Below, piece by piece: positions 18,439 through 26,673 of a stretch of 64,000 nucleotides of DNA. Both the position numbers and the translations under genes were made by a program. The notes beneath the pieces are model-generated. The model saw only the letters and a program-made list of their open reading frames with translations. It did not search any database and was not told the DNA's origin. The DNA is from Haliea sp. GTDB lineage: Bacteria > Pseudomonadota > Gammaproteobacteria > Pseudomonadales > Halieaceae. Location: contig JADJAL010000016.1 of the NCBI GenBank assembly GCA_016704305.1, forward strand, positions 62,001-126,000. Reading direction: 5' to 3'. Numbering within the stretch: position 1 is the first letter of the stretch; the number at the start of each line of letters is the position of its first letter.

Positions 18439-18473
18439 CTGGCAGTGACGCGTTGTCTTCGCGTCACTGCCAG
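18439..18473. repeat. Long perfect inverted repeat (possible terminator of the VOC gene)
   Basis: Arms of 14 bases, CTGGCAGTGACGCG and its reverse complement, flank a 7-base loop. It lies just after the stop of the VOC gene (minus strand) and before the DUF808 gene. No clear T-run follows on either strand, so it may be a stabilising 3' hairpin or factor-assisted terminator rather than a classical intrinsic one. Confidence 0.65.
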
Positions 18474-18482
18474 GCGAACTAA

Positions 18483-18851
18483 TTAACCGAAATTACAGAA
18501 GCAGATTTTGTTGCCGTCGAGATCGCGAATATAGCCGCCGTAGAAACCATCCATACGAGGACCGGGCGCGCCTTCATCCGTAGCACCGAGCTCTATCGCC
18601 TTCGCGTATAGTTTGTCGACCAGCTCTTTGGAGCCGGGTGCGATAGATACCATGTTGCCATTTCCGGGGCTGGGCGCCTCGCCATTGTAAGGCGTGCATA
18701 CGGCGAGCATCGCGCCACCATTGGCAGTACCGAATGCTGCGAGCCGCCCGATATCCATCAGGATAGAGCCCCCCATGTCAGCCAGCACCGCGAGATAAAA
18801 GGCCTTGGATTTTTCGATGTCGGCGGTACCTATTGTTGCGTAAGCAATCAT
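18483..18851 (-). CDS. VOC family (glyoxalase/bleomycin resistance) protein
   Basis: A 122-residue protein from ATG 18851, which has an AAGGAG site 8 bases upstream. It shows one vicinal-oxygen-chelate fold: ATIGTADIEKSKAFYLAVLADMG at the start, then GYIRDLDGNKICFCNFG at the end. The metal-site residues are only partly clear, so it could be an enzyme or a binding protein. Length is typical of single-domain VOC proteins. It lies between ppk1 and DUF808, on the same strand, as a separate unit. Confidence 0.85.
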   Translation of the reverse strand: MIAYATIGTADIEKSKAFYLAVLADMGGSILMDIGRLAAFGTANGGAMLAVCTPYNGEAPSPGNGNMVSIAPGSKELVDKLYAKAIELGATDEGAPGPRMDGFYGGYIRDLDGNKICFCNFG

Positions 18852-18958
18852 CTGTATTCTCCTTGCAAAATTGGGTGGCAGGTGTTGAGCTTTGCTCGCC
18901 GCAGTCGGGCGACCACGGCAAGCAGTGTACACTCACCCGCACTACAGGCAACAGGTGT

Positions 18959-21103
18959 TCAAGGAACCTGTTTGCGCCTGCGTCTCGCAGGCTGGTTCAT
19001 TCGCGATTTCGGGTAGCGCGGTAACTTACCGGTAGCCAGATAGTGGTGAATGCTTTCCTGGGAACGAATCTGCACTGCATTTTTCTTACTGCGGACCCGC
19101 AAATTCAACTGCTGCTTGTCAAGAATGCGTGCCCTGACATTATCGTGCCACTGCTGGTCGAGCGTATCCTGGATGATGCGCTGTGCATCCTGGTCCAAAA
19201 CCGGGCAGAGCACTTCCACCCGGTAGTCCAGATTGCGTGTCATCAGGTCTGCGGAACCAATCAGGTGGCGTGGTTTGCCACGGTTATAAAATACATACGC
19301 GCGGGTGTGCTCCAGATACCTGTCGACGATACTGATAGCCCGTATATTTTCCGAAATATCTTTCAACCCGGGCAGCAGCGAACACATACCACGAACGATG
19401 ATACGAATTTCCACCCCTGATTGGCTGGCTTCGTATAATTTAAGCACCAGTTCCTTATCCACCAGGTTATTGCATTTGAGAGTCATCGATGCGCGATAGC
19501 CTGCCCGCGCATTCGCAATCTCGGCCTCAATCAGTTCCAACAGACCGCTGCGTGCCGTGTGCGGCGCCACCAGCAACAGGCGGTAATTTGGCCGCTGGTA
19601 GTTGTACTGCAGAAATTCGAACACATCGTAGATGTCCTTGCCGATAGTCTGGTCATAGGTAATAAGGCTGAAATCGGTATATTGCCGGGCGGTTTTCTCA
19701 TTGAAATTGCCGGTACCAATGTGGCTGTAGTACCGCAGCGCATTACCGTCCTTGCGTTCAATGAGCAGGAGTTTGCTGTGGACCTTGAGACCTGGGATAC
19801 CAAATATAACGTCGATGCCGTTTTCCGTCAGACGCTGCGCCCAGTTGATATTAGCCTGCTCATCAAAGCGCGCAGCCAGTTCAACCACGGCCAGAACCTT
19901 CTTGCCATTTTGCACTGCATTCACCAGCGCATCGATGACGCGTGAATCTCGCGCAACGCGGTACAGGCATATTTTAATTTTTGTGACCTGCGGATCCAGC
20001 GCAGCTGTCTTGAGCAGATCAATGGCGTAGTCAAATGGATGGTAGGGGTAGTACAGGAAGATGTCCTTATCGCGGACGCTGTCGAATATGCTAACGCGCT
20101 CGTCAAGCCGCTTGATCCGTATGCCCGGTTGGGGCTTGAATTCCAGATAGCGCGGACCAAAATTCGGGAAGTCCATAAAGTCCTTGGAATTGTGGTAGCG
20201 GCCACCCGCTATCAGGCTGTCGTATTTGCCGAAGCCGAACTGGCTGCACAATTGATCCAGCAGTCGTTGCGGCATCTTGCCGTCATAGACCATACGCACC
20301 GTGTCCGCCTTGCGCCGCTTCTTGAGACCAAGAGCCATTTTATCGATAAGGCTCTGTGTGATACCGGTATCGATCGCCAACTCCGCATCGCGGGAAAATT
20401 TAAAACAGTAAGCCTGCGCTGAATCAATCGGGAAGACACCGCGAAACATTTGCGGCAGGCAGGTACGCATGATGTTGTCCAGCACGATAAAAACCGTGCC
20501 TTTGGTCCCCTTGCGCCGGGGAATCTGCACAAACCGCTTCAGTCTGTCAGTAGGAACACCTACTACCGCCGCATGACGAAAAACGCCAGACAATATCTCC
20601 ACCGCCAGATAAATGGATTCATCGTTAAGCGCGGGAATACTCTGCCCTTCTCGCAGCAGAATCGGCTCCAACTCGGGTAACACTGTGCTGGTAAAGTAGG
20701 CTTTGACGAAAGCAGCCTGCCTGTCATCCAATTGCTGCTCATTGATCAGGTAAATGCGCTGTTCAGCTAGAGAGCGAATCACCTCTTTATAAATTCGATC
20801 AAACTCCTTTTGCAGTTCCACCACGCGCTTCTGGATGGCGAGAAGCAAGTCCTTGAATTGCTGCTTCTGCTCAGGAGAAGAAACAGAGATCAAACGCCGC
20901 ACTTCCGCTACCCGAACGCGGAAGAATTCATCAGAGTTATTGGAAAAAATGCCAAGGTACCGCAGGCGCTCGATGACAGGAACTGATTCGTCTGCAGCCT
21001 CCTGCAGCACACGGGCATTGAACGAAAGCCAGCTGAGCTCGCGTGGCATAAATAGATCATGGTCAAGAAGATCCGCGAGGCGTTTCCTGATCGGGTTGGA
21101 CAT
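18959..21103 (-). CDS. ppk1: Polyphosphate kinase 1
   Basis: A 714-residue enzyme that polymerises the terminal phosphate of ATP into polyphosphate at the inner membrane. It begins with the N domain FMPRELSWLSFNARVLQEA. Further on is the catalytic region with GLKVHSKLLLIER (second histidine) and YYSHIGTGNFNEKTARQYTD, which contains the His that is phosphorylated. The C-terminal domain has YVFYNRGKPRHLIGSADLMTRNLD. Length fits PPK1. No ppx follows. A candidate small RNA on the same strand ends about 290 bp upstream. Confidence 0.97.
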   Translation of the reverse strand: MSNPIRKRLADLLDHDLFMPRELSWLSFNARVLQEAADESVPVIERLRYLGIFSNNSDEFFRVRVAEVRRLISVSSPEQKQQFKDLLLAIQKRVVELQKEFDRIYKEVIRSLAEQRIYLINEQQLDDRQAAFVKAYFTSTVLPELEPILLREGQSIPALNDESIYLAVEILSGVFRHAAVVGVPTDRLKRFVQIPRRKGTKGTVFIVLDNIMRTCLPQMFRGVFPIDSAQAYCFKFSRDAELAIDTGITQSLIDKMALGLKKRRKADTVRMVYDGKMPQRLLDQLCSQFGFGKYDSLIAGGRYHNSKDFMDFPNFGPRYLEFKPQPGIRIKRLDERVSIFDSVRDKDIFLYYPYHPFDYAIDLLKTAALDPQVTKIKICLYRVARDSRVIDALVNAVQNGKKVLAVVELAARFDEQANINWAQRLTENGIDVIFGIPGLKVHSKLLLIERKDGNALRYYSHIGTGNFNEKTARQYTDFSLITYDQTIGKDIYDVFEFLQYNYQRPNYRLLLVAPHTARSGLLELIEAEIANARAGYRASMTLKCNNLVDKELVLKLYEASQSGVEIRIIVRGMCSLLPGLKDISENIRAISIVDRYLEHTRAYVFYNRGKPRHLIGSADLMTRNLDYRVEVLCPVLDQDAQRIIQDTLDQQWHDNVRARILDKQQLNLRVRSKKNAVQIRSQESIHHYLATGKLPRYPKSRMNQPARRRRKQVP

Positions 21104-21393
21104 TTCGACTCCAGATATAGCCTGCGATTCGGCGGAAAATCTAAAAGTACCCGCTTTGCTTTTTGAGGACCATCCAAACTGATTGTCCTCTACTTAAAAC
21201 GATGCTCCGCGTTAGCCTACCCTAGACGTGTTACCGAAAAATGACGTTGACCCTGGAGCGCGTAAGACAGCGTCGCTGAGGGCAACGCGATAGCAGCATA
21301 AGGGCGCCTACCGGCCTTCTGGAATCACTGCGGAACAGCGCGAGCTCTAACTTGATAAATTACATTAAGTTGATTAGATATTAAACTGATAGT

Positions 21394-21430
21394 AATAAAA
21401 AAGCCCGCATTTCACGAAATGAAAGCGGGC
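21394..21430 (-). terminator. Intrinsic terminator upstream of ppk1
   Basis: GCCCGC at 21403-21408 pairs with GCGGGC at 21425-21430, extended by TTTC/GAAA. On the minus strand this is followed by a run of six T. No protein gene on the minus strand ends here, so it must close a non-coding transcript. Confidence 0.8.
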
Positions 21431-21505
21431 CAAAAAGCCGTATGCTTCGGGGCAGAAACATCGGCCAGGGGACGTGTCAGCACGTGCATGGAATGCAACG
21501 TGCTG
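21394..21505 (-). ncRNA. Candidate small RNA of about 110 nt
   Basis: On the minus strand there is a promoter-like TTGATA (21539-21534), a 16-base spacer and TATTTT (21517-21512). A predicted start near 21505 follows. The transcript would open with a 12-bp hairpin (CAGCACGT with ACGTGCTG and GCAT with ATGC, arms 21478-21489 and 21493-21505, one bulge) and close at the terminator above. It contains no sensible reading frame. The roughly 590 bp between ppk1 and the radical SAM gene (21104-21693) has no other supported gene. I do not recognise a named RNA family. Confidence 0.55.
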
Positions 21506-21693
21506 TAGTGAAAAATAGACCGTATTCGTCAGATATCAAGGTGAATGCAAAAAAATATTGTGATGGCTGACCGCCGCCTTGTCGGCGCGCGAAACGAGTG
21601 TGACGCCCTGCCTGCACACCCCTTGCAGTAGTTGACACCCGGCCACACGCCCACCACTATAGCACTGTTTATTTATACAGTATAGGCAGCGGC

Positions 21694-22806
21694 ATGATGG
21701 ACAAAAGCCAGCATAACGTCAGGCGACACATGGCGCACAAGGGCCGTGGCGCCCTCGGAAACCCGGTCAACCGCTATCAACCAACGGGCGTGACATGGGA
21801 TGATGAGATAGAAGGCCCGACACCCGTCACTGAATGTCGCGCTGTACAGGCCAGCAGCATTATTGCGCGCAACAGTTCACCCGACATTCCCTTCACCCAG
21901 TCGATCAACCCCTACCAGGGTTGCGAGCACGGATGTATCTATTGTTATGCGCGCCCTACCCACGCCTATCTGGATTTATCACCGGGGATCGATTTTGAAA
22001 CGAAGCTGAGCTACAAGGTCAACGCCGCGACACAATTGGCACGGGAACTAGCCCGCCCCGGTTATCAATGTACCGCAATTACTCTGGGTGCAAACACCGA
22101 TCCCTACCAACCCGTCGAAAAGACGCATCGCATAACGCGGGAAATCCTGCAGGTGCTGCAGCGCTGCCGCCACCCGGTATCGATTATTACCAAGGGCGCG
22201 CTCATCACGCGCGATATCGATATTCTGGCAGAGATGGCTGCGCACGGCTTGTGCTCGGTAGCCATCAGTATCACTACGCTTGATCACGGGCTTAAGCGCC
22301 TCATGGAGCCACGGGCTGCATCGACTCGAGCACGATTGGCGGCGATGGGGAGCTTAAGTGCAGCCGGCATTCCCGTAAGCTTGCTGTTTGCGCCTGTGAT
22401 CCCAGCCCTCAACGATGGTGATATGGAAGGCATCCTGCTGGCCGCGCGAGATGCCGGCGCACATTCAGCGTCCTACATACTCCTGCGGCTGCCTCTTGAA
22501 GTCCGGGAAATGTTTTTTGACTGGCTCTATCTGCACTTCCCGCTCCGGGCGGAGCACGTCATCAGCCTGTTGCGACAGAGTCGTGGTGGTGCTGACTATG
22601 ACGCTCGATTCGGTCATCGCATGCGCGGAACTGGCATTTTTGCTGACCTGTTGGCGCAACGCTTCCGACTGAGCTGCAAGCGGCTGGGGATCAATCTAAG
22701 GGGGCCTGTGACAACACGCACTGACTTGTTCAAGCCGCCCGAGGAGCACGTAAATGCAGAAAAAGCTGCCGAAGCGGCACTTCAGATTGAGCTATTTGGT
22801 GCATAG
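21694..22806 (+). CDS. PA0069-family radical SAM protein
   Basis: A 370-residue radical SAM enzyme related to spore photoproduct lyase-like proteins, named after Pseudomonas PA0069. The cluster motif is CEHGCIYCYARPTH near residue 82, preceded by the usual SINPYQG. The C-terminus RFRLSCKRLGINLRG, then TRTDLFKPP, fits the family. The reaction is unknown. It has a hydrophobic AT-rich upstream region with TTTATTTATACAGTATAG just before the start, a likely promoter. The alpha/beta hydrolase gene converges on it, 13 bp away. Confidence 0.9.
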   Translation: MMDKSQHNVRRHMAHKGRGALGNPVNRYQPTGVTWDDEIEGPTPVTECRAVQASSIIARNSSPDIPFTQSINPYQGCEHGCIYCYARPTHAYLDLSPGIDFETKLSYKVNAATQLARELARPGYQCTAITLGANTDPYQPVEKTHRITREILQVLQRCRHPVSIITKGALITRDIDILAEMAAHGLCSVAISITTLDHGLKRLMEPRAASTRARLAAMGSLSAAGIPVSLLFAPVIPALNDGDMEGILLAARDAGAHSASYILLRLPLEVREMFFDWLYLHFPLRAEHVISLLRQSRGGADYDARFGHRMRGTGIFADLLAQRFRLSCKRLGINLRGPVTTRTDLFKPPEEHVNAEKAAEAALQIELFGA

Positions 22807-22819
22807 CTCGTCCTGACTT

Positions 22820-23604
22820 TTACGCGCTGCGCAACTGCGTTTCCGGATACACCAGGCGACGCCAACTCCCGCGTGCGAAAGGCTGCCAGCACTCGGGATC
22901 GTTAGCCAGGCACTCGGCGACCAGCAACCATACGGAGGGATTGAATGTCATGCCACAGTGACTGCTTCTGACTTCGATGCTTTGGGTCTTCGCGTGGCCG
23001 TTTTTCTGGAACGTTGTCTGCCAGTTCACGATGCCATCGTATTTGGAGTAAATTGCAGTAGTGGGTACTGGCGGGACGTGCGATAACAAATCCTGGTCAA
23101 TAGGTAGTTCCTCAGGTGGATTAAGCGCCATAAAAAGGCGAGCCGGGATTGATCCCGACATCCTGCCCTCGCCAAAGGGGCTGCCCAGCGAGATCACCTG
23201 CCGCACCCTGTCCGGATATACGCGTGCAAGTTCCCGGGCGAAAATACCACCCAAACTGTGCCCCACGAGTGACACCGGGCCCTGATAAAACTCCGACAGG
23301 TAATGGAGCCGCTTTTCCAGCGCCTCCAATACCCCGTCGCGTGGACCAAGGTTGCGCCCTAACCCCAGCCGTGCACGGCGTAATTGAGTTTGCCAAGAAA
23401 CCGCCTTAGAGTACTGTTGTAGCCATCACCACCCAGAAATCCCGGCAATACCATAACCGCATGCCCGTCTCCCCTTGGTGCAATTTTGTTCAACGTGCGG
23501 TGTGAGACACGCAGCAGGACCATTTCCAGCGCGGCACGATGTGCTTCGCTGAACGCCAACAACAAACTGGGCGGTGGTACGTAGGGTTCCTCTTTCGGCA
23601 TCAT
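22820..23604 (-). pseudogene. Alpha/beta hydrolase with one frameshift
   Basis: The first part (23359-23604) reads VLPGFLGGDGYNSTLRRFLGKLNYAVHGWG then stops. The second part (22820-23329) continues with VSLVGHSLGGIFARELARVYPD (nucleophile elbow GHSLGG) and ends with SSHCGMTFNPSVWLLVAE, where the catalytic His lies. Adding one G to the GGGG run (plus strand CCCC 23363-23366) joins HGWG to LGRNLGPRDGVLEALEKRL. The restored protein is about 260 residues, an esterase/lipase-type enzyme of unknown substrate. Probably a sequencing error at a homopolymer. Confidence 0.82.
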
Positions 23605-23801
23605 TTCTACTCTTGATCAAAAAGCTGCTTCCAGTTCAAGAGTAACGAAGATGAATATTCGGAGATAGCCGCGCGCGCACTGTGTTGTGCGCCTGCTGCT
23701 GCAGACTGCGACATGGGTCACATTGCGGAAAATGATGCTGAAACGCCCATTGTGGACCTCAAACAGCCTAACGTGAGCGGCGCTCTGTTATCGCATCGTG
23801 C

Positions 23802-24275
23802 CTAGAGGCGAGAAAACTCCTTGTTCAAGTCAAACTGCCGGGAGGTGACATAGCTCTCCATGCTCTCGACGCGTCGCAGCGCTGCGTCCAACCTTTCCCG
23901 GGCGCGTAGCAAGCGCACGGAACTGTTTTCGCTGTAGCGAAATACCTTGCGCGGCCGGTAATCGTGATGTCGCTCATCGTATTCCATCTCGACATCCACC
24001 GCTGCGTATTCCAATTCATCTGATGGACGCCCGTCTGGATCAAGCTGTGGCGGGCGACGCGCCAGCAACAGCCACGCGCCGAGATACACCCAAAACGCGA
24101 GCGTGCCTGTAAACAGGAAGGCACCCACCCACAGCAGTCGCACCACCCAAGGGGCGATATCCCAGTGGTCGGCCAACCCGGCGGCCACGCCGGCGATTTT
24201 GCCTTCGCGCGTGTTCCGATAAAGGTTTAATCCCCACCCGGCTATTCGTCGCGCCTGGAACTGGCGTCTTTGCAT
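23802..24275 (-). CDS. pspC: Phage shock protein C-like (PspC)
   Basis: The PspC domain is clear: LNLYRNTREGKIAGVAAGLADHW, then WVVRLLWVGAFLFTGTLAFWVYLGAWLLLA as a membrane segment, then a charged, coiled C-terminus. PspC works with PspB at the inner membrane to sense envelope stress and recruit PspA. The ATG at 24275 has no ribosome binding site. A much better start is ATG 24327 (GGGAG before it), which reads MADEYHRQFRHTDRGWRNAKTP in another frame; a single shift near 24260 would connect that to the PspC domain. So the N-terminus may be wrong here. Confidence 0.85.
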   Translation of the reverse strand: MQRRQFQARRIAGWGLNLYRNTREGKIAGVAAGLADHWDIAPWVVRLLWVGAFLFTGTLAFWVYLGAWLLLARRPPQLDPDGRPSDELEYAAVDVEMEYDERHHDYRPRKVFRYSENSSVRLLRARERLDAALRRVESMESYVTSRQFDLNKEFSRL

Positions 24276-24330
24276 TCCGCCAACCGCGATCCGTGTGCCG
24301 AAACTGCCTGTGGTATTCGTCTGCCATAAA

Positions 24331-24594
24331 TTACTCCCTGCTTTTACCCCGCTCCTGGCGATCCACCTGCTGTCGCCATTGCGGATGATCCGCGTCCAGG
24401 ATGGATTCCAACGCGCCAATACGATCGGTCAATTTGTCCACCGTTTCGAGCATATGCTCTATAGACTCCCGGTCCTCCAGGTTAAGGCTGCGGGAAGATC
24501 GGTTCACACTACGATAGTGCATGGTGATCCATATCGGCGCCACGATCACCAAAAACAGGATGGTGGGTACAAACATGAACTTCCAGAATTCCAT
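24331..24594 (-). CDS. pspB: Phage shock protein B (PspB)
   Basis: An 87-residue protein with an N-terminal membrane anchor (FMFVPTILFLVIVAPIWITMHY) and a leucine-zipper-like cytoplasmic region (RESIEHMLETVDKLTDRIGALESILD), as in PspB. With PspC it transmits membrane damage to PspA. It follows pspA by about 85 bp and precedes pspC with almost no gap. Confidence 0.93.
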   Translation of the reverse strand: MEFWKFMFVPTILFLVIVAPIWITMHYRSVNRSSRSLNLEDRESIEHMLETVDKLTDRIGALESILDADHPQWRQQVDRQERGKSRE

Positions 24595-24679
24595 ATACTC
24601 GGTTCCTCGACGACCTCGGGAGAGCCCACACTGTCGCGCTATTGCATGGCATTTTCAACAACCTGCCGGGCGATGCCAG

Positions 24680-25357
24680 CTACACAAGTTTGTTTTCCGC
24701 CATGCCCGCCTTGAGGCGTTCCAGATCGTCGTTGATCCGATCATCATCCTGCAGCGCGCTGATCTGTGCCGCGAGATCCGGCGGCACAGTCCTGCCCAGA
24801 TCCATCGCCTCAAGTTGGCTTTCGAGCGTATCCATGCGCCGTTCAAAGCGCTCAAAGCGATTGAAGGCATCGTCGAGCGCCTCGCGATGTATTTGCCGCT
24901 TCACCTTGATTCGCGATTCCACCGTTTTGCTGCGCATCGTCAAGGCCTTCTGTCGAACTCGTGCATCATCCAGTTTTTGCTGTAACTGAGACACCTCGTT
25001 GTTAAGTTGCGCAATGTGTTCATCGGTGGCGATCAGTTCGGCCTCCACCACTGACACTTCCTCTTCGATCGCGCGCTTCTCCTGCAACGCGGCCCGGGCC
25101 AGATCCTCTCTACCCCGACTGATGGCCAAGCGCGCCTTGTCCTCCCAACTCGCGGCCTCGTTGCGCACCTGTTCAAGGCGCCGCGACGCCTCCTTGCGAT
25201 CGGCCAGCACGCGCGCGGACGAGCTGCGTACTTCCACCAACGTGTCTTCCATTTCCTGAATGATCAGCCGCACCATCTTTTCCGGCTCCTCAGCCTGATC
25301 CAGCATCGCGTTGACGTTGGAATTGATGATGTCCGTCATGCGTGAAAATATTCCCAT
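24680..25357 (-). CDS. pspA: Phage shock protein A (PspA)
   Basis: A 225-residue PspA/IM30 coiled-coil protein from ATG 25357, with AGGAG upstream. It starts MGIFSRMTDIINSNVNAMLDQAEEPEKM as in the family. PspA binds damaged membrane and also inhibits PspF under normal conditions. It heads a minus-strand operon pspA-pspB-pspC and is divergent from pspF. Confidence 0.97.
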   Translation of the reverse strand: MGIFSRMTDIINSNVNAMLDQAEEPEKMVRLIIQEMEDTLVEVRSSSARVLADRKEASRRLEQVRNEAASWEDKARLAISRGREDLARAALQEKRAIEEEVSVVEAELIATDEHIAQLNNEVSQLQQKLDDARVRQKALTMRSKTVESRIKVKRQIHREALDDAFNRFERFERRMDTLESQLEAMDLGRTVPPDLAAQISALQDDDRINDDLERLKAGMAENKLV

Positions 25358-25480
25358 GGTATTTCTCCTGTTGGCAGAGCTGTCAGCGCAAACCCGAAGG
25401 GCCCGCACTGCGATTTTTCCAATGCATTGCGGCCAAGCGCGTACAAGTCTCGCTGCGATCACCTGGTCCGACTCCTGGTG

Positions 25481-25500
25481 TAATACAGAATACGTGCCAC
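25481..25500 (-). promoter_or_regulatory. Sigma-54 promoter of pspA
   Basis: Read on the minus strand the site is GTGGCACGTATTCTGTATTA. It matches the -24/-12 form of sigma-54 promoters: TGGCAC, five bases, then CTGT in place of TTGC/TTGT. The layout is as in Escherichia coli pspA. It sits 124 bp upstream of the pspA start and inside the pspA-pspF divergent region, where PspF should bind. Confidence 0.8.
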
Positions 25501-25623
25501 ATTTTGTATCTCATTGATTTTTATCTATTTAATCCAGTATCGTAAATTCATATGCGGGAATATTAGGCTAAAATAACCAATAAGGTGGTTTTTTACACCA
25601 ATTCTTACGGTATATTCAGCCTC

Positions 25624-26643
25624 ATGCGACCGCAAGAAAGCATCATCGGCAACTCTCCGGCACTGGCCGAGGCACTGGAACATCTGTCAAATCTAGCCGG
25701 TATCAACAGGCCCATATTGCTGCTGGGTGAACGGGGCACCGGCAAGGAGCTGGCTGCCCAGCGCTTGCACTACCTCTCTCCACGTTGGCAGGCACCGCTG
25801 GTAAAGGTGAACTGCGCTGCGCTGGCCGACAGCCTCTTGGAATCCGAATTGTTTGGGCACGAACCAGGGTCATTTACCGGAGCAACACGCACGCACCATG
25901 GGCGGTTCGAACGCGCAGACGGTGGCACACTGTTCCTCGATGAACTTGGCACGATGTCCCTGCGTTTACAGGAAAAGCTACTGCGCCTTGTTGAATACGG
26001 CGAGTTTGAGCGACTGGGTGGGCAAAAAACCCTCCAGGTGGATGTGCGTGTAATCGCCGCTACCAACATAGACCTGCGTGCGCTGGTGGCTGAAAATCGC
26101 TTTCGGGCCGATCTGCTGGACCGCCTCAGTTTCGATGTCGTGCAATTGCCCGCATTGCGCCATAGGCCCGAGGACATTGTGGAACTGGCGCAGCATTTTG
26201 CCGTGCAGATGTGCGCCGAATTGGGCTGGAAACTGTTTGCGGGTTTCACCGACGCAGCACTGCAAACACTGCGGGAATATCACTGGCCCGGTAATGTGCG
26301 GGAATTGAAAAACGCTGTGGAACGCTCACTGTTCCGATGGGGCGATCCCGAGCACCGCGTGGACAAGGTTATTGTCGACCCGTTTCCTTCGCCCTTCCCC
26401 GATGTGAACACGATGACAAACTTGCCAGAAGCAGGTGATGTAATCACACGCCATGAAGAAGCCGTCGATTTCCCAACACAGGTCGCACTACACGAAGTAC
26501 AGTTGCTGCGCGCTGCGCTGACAAAAAACAGCCACAACCAACGCCGCACCGCGACCGCGCTGGGGCTTAGCTATGATCAATTGCGTGGGTTGGTGCGCAA
26601 ATACAATCTCACAGCCCCTAACAGTCGAAAACAACCCGAGTAG
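25624..26643 (+). CDS. pspF: Psp operon activator PspF (sigma-54 enhancer-binding)
   Basis: A 339-residue activator from ATG 25624 (longer in-frame starts exist). The AAA domain has Walker A GERGTGKE near residue 37 and the sigma-54 contact loop reads GSFTGA near residue 84, where GAFTGA is usual. Walker B is GGTLFLDELG near 105. The C-terminus has the helix-turn-helix NQRRTATALGLSYDQLRGLVRKYNL. There is no N-terminal sensor domain, as expected for PspF, which is controlled by PspA. It is divergent from pspABC. Confidence 0.94.
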   Translation: MRPQESIIGNSPALAEALEHLSNLAGINRPILLLGERGTGKELAAQRLHYLSPRWQAPLVKVNCAALADSLLESELFGHEPGSFTGATRTHHGRFERADGGTLFLDELGTMSLRLQEKLLRLVEYGEFERLGGQKTLQVDVRVIAATNIDLRALVAENRFRADLLDRLSFDVVQLPALRHRPEDIVELAQHFAVQMCAELGWKLFAGFTDAALQTLREYHWPGNVRELKNAVERSLFRWGDPEHRVDKVIVDPFPSPFPDVNTMTNLPEAGDVITRHEEAVDFPTQVALHEVQLLRAALTKNSHNQRRTATALGLSYDQLRGLVRKYNLTAPNSRKQPE

Positions 26644-26673
26644 ATTTCGATGATGTCCAGGCGAGCAGGCCTT

